IMG/VR virus record: IMGVR_UViG_3300035157_000042
Location: 1-22,323 of that record
Source of the DNA: a virus
DNA: 22,323 bases
Strand: one strand, 5' to 3'
Notes under the pieces: model-generated
Databases searched by the model: none
Told to the model about the DNA's origin: nothing
What the model saw: the letters and a program-made list of their open reading frames with translations, nothing else
In this document: positions 21,543-22,323 of the stretch, piece after piece
Numbering within the stretch: the first letter of the stretch is position 1
Layout: each line of letters begins with the position of its first letter
Program-made: the position numbers and the translations under genes

Positions 21543-22323
21543 ATGACAGTGTTCAATAAGAATGCTGTCAATACTACAAAACAATTCATGTTTTTTGGAG
21601 CACCATTGAGTGTTCAACGTTATGACCAGTATAAATTTCCAACATTTGATCGACTGACACAGCAACAACTAGGATATTTTTGGAGACCTGAAGAGGTATC
21701 ACTCCAGAAAGACAGAGCAGATTATGCACAACTTAATGAAACACAAAAGCATATATTTACCAGCAACCTTAAGTATCAGATCATGCTGGACTCCGTACAA
21801 GGTCGTGCTCCTGGTATGGCTTTTACTCCTTACTGTTCTCTACCTGAGTTAGAAGCATGTATGCAAGTGTGGCAGTTCATGGAGATGATACACTCCAGAT
21901 CTTACACATATATTATTAAGAATGTATACTCAGATCCTTCTGATGTATTTGATACTATTTTAACTGATGATAATATTCTTTCAAGAGCAGAGAGTGTCAC
22001 TAGATCCTATGATGAGTTCTTAAACTATGCACAAGAATGGGGAAGTGGAAATCTATGGAGACAAGATTCAAAAGGATCTCCTTCTGCAGAATGGACTAAA
22101 AAAGATTTAAAAAGATATCTTTATAAAGCAGTTGCTAATGTTAATATACTAGAGGGTATTAGATTCTATGTTAGTTTTGCTTGCTCTTTTGCATTCGGTG
22201 AGAACAAACTCATGGAAGGATCAGCAAAGATACTATCACTTATTGCTAGAGATGAATCACAACATCTTGTACTCACTCAACAGATACTAAAGAATTGGTC
22301 TGAAGGTAAAGATGACCCAGACA
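21543..22323 (+). CDS. nrdB: Ribonucleotide reductase class Ia, beta subunit (NrdB), 5' part
   Basis: Runs off the right edge after about 260 codons. From ATG 21543 the protein begins MTVFNKNAVN, like T4 NrdB (MSTVFN), and places the radical tyrosine at Y121, close to E. coli Y122. GTG 21510, inside nrdA and behind AGGAGG, is an alternative start adding 11 residues. All diiron ligands are visible: Asp in LDSVQGR, Glu and His in MEMIHSRS, the tyrosine radical site in SRSYTYI, Glu in LEGIRFY, and Glu/His in RDESQH. FWRPEEV is the family start of the helical core. It would make the tyrosyl radical used by NrdA. It follows nrdA by 13 bases, in the same unit. Confidence 0.96.
   Translation, partial: MTVFNKNAVNTTKQFMFFGAPLSVQRYDQYKFPTFDRLTQQQLGYFWRPEEVSLQKDRADYAQLNETQKHIFTSNLKYQIMLDSVQGRAPGMAFTPYCSLPELEACMQVWQFMEMIHSRSYTYIIKNVYSDPSDVFDTILTDDNILSRAESVTRSYDEFLNYAQEWGSGNLWRQDSKGSPSAEWTKKDLKRYLYKAVANVNILEGIRFYVSFACSFAFGENKLMEGSAKILSLIARDESQHLVLTQQILKNWSEGKDDPD

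Noticed and set aside
1-22323. CRISPR arrays, insertion sequences, integrase or att sites
   Set aside because: No regularly spaced repeats, transposase motifs or recombinase were found; the gene set is of a lytic phage.

Overview
The window looks like part of the genome of a T4-like myovirus that infects marine cyanobacteria (Synechococcus or Prochlorococcus; Kyanoviridae type). The evidence is the T4-type replication set (gp43, UvsX, gp41, gp61, NrdA, NrdB), mixed with genes typical of cyanophages: a PstS-like phosphate-binding protein, a MazG-type pyrophosphohydrolase, a flavin-dependent halogenase and several 2-oxoglutarate/Fe(II) oxygenases. The DNA is AT-rich. Every gene is on the + strand, packed head to tail with ATGA or TAATG overlaps. 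Two terminator hairpins and several T4-type late promoter boxes (NATAAATA) break it into transcription units. I saw no tRNA, insertion sequence or CRISPR array.

Layout. (1) 1-2336, host-interaction/metabolic cassette: the C-terminus of pstS, a 2OG-Fe(II) oxygenase and a tryptophan-halogenase-family flavoenzyme, closed by a strong rho-independent terminator. (2) 2350-5614: a small ribbon-helix-helix-like protein, two overlapping Sm/LSm-like small proteins and DNA polymerase gp43. The three small genes occupy the position that regA has in T4, just upstream of gene 43. (3) 5611-9087, replication/recombination: a 50-aa micro-ORF, UvsX, a second 2OG oxygenase, the gp41 helicase and MazG. (4) 9087-10564, accessory: a 29-aa single-membrane-segment micro-ORF, two more 2OG oxygenases and a 68-aa unknown.

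(5) 10556-17876, a late-type block that begins at a late promoter box overlapping a stop codon. It holds a 442-aa protein with a possible PD-(D/E)XK nuclease core, a KxDG covalent-nucleotidyltransferase (ligase-like) protein and a HIGH-type nucleotidyltransferase. The last of these has an N-terminus resembling T4 capsid-targeting sequences. Next come a charged acidic/basic protein, a lysine/alanine-rich histone-H1-like protein with a similar N-terminus, and several small unknowns. A terminator fused to a perfect TATAAATA late promoter then drives an Ig-like virion-type protein. (6) 17879-22323: a coiled-coil plus membrane-segment protein, gp61 primase, NrdA and the 5' part of nrdB.

How it may work together. 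Sections 2, 3 and 6 make and supply DNA (polymerase, helicase-primase, recombinase, dNTP synthesis). Sections 1 and 4 modify metabolites or proteins of the infected cell. Section 5 looks like a set of late proteins, some possibly packaged inside the head: a DNA-condensing protein plus nucleotide-transfer enzymes that could enter the next host with the genome. That packaging idea is inference from N-terminal motifs, composition and promoter type.
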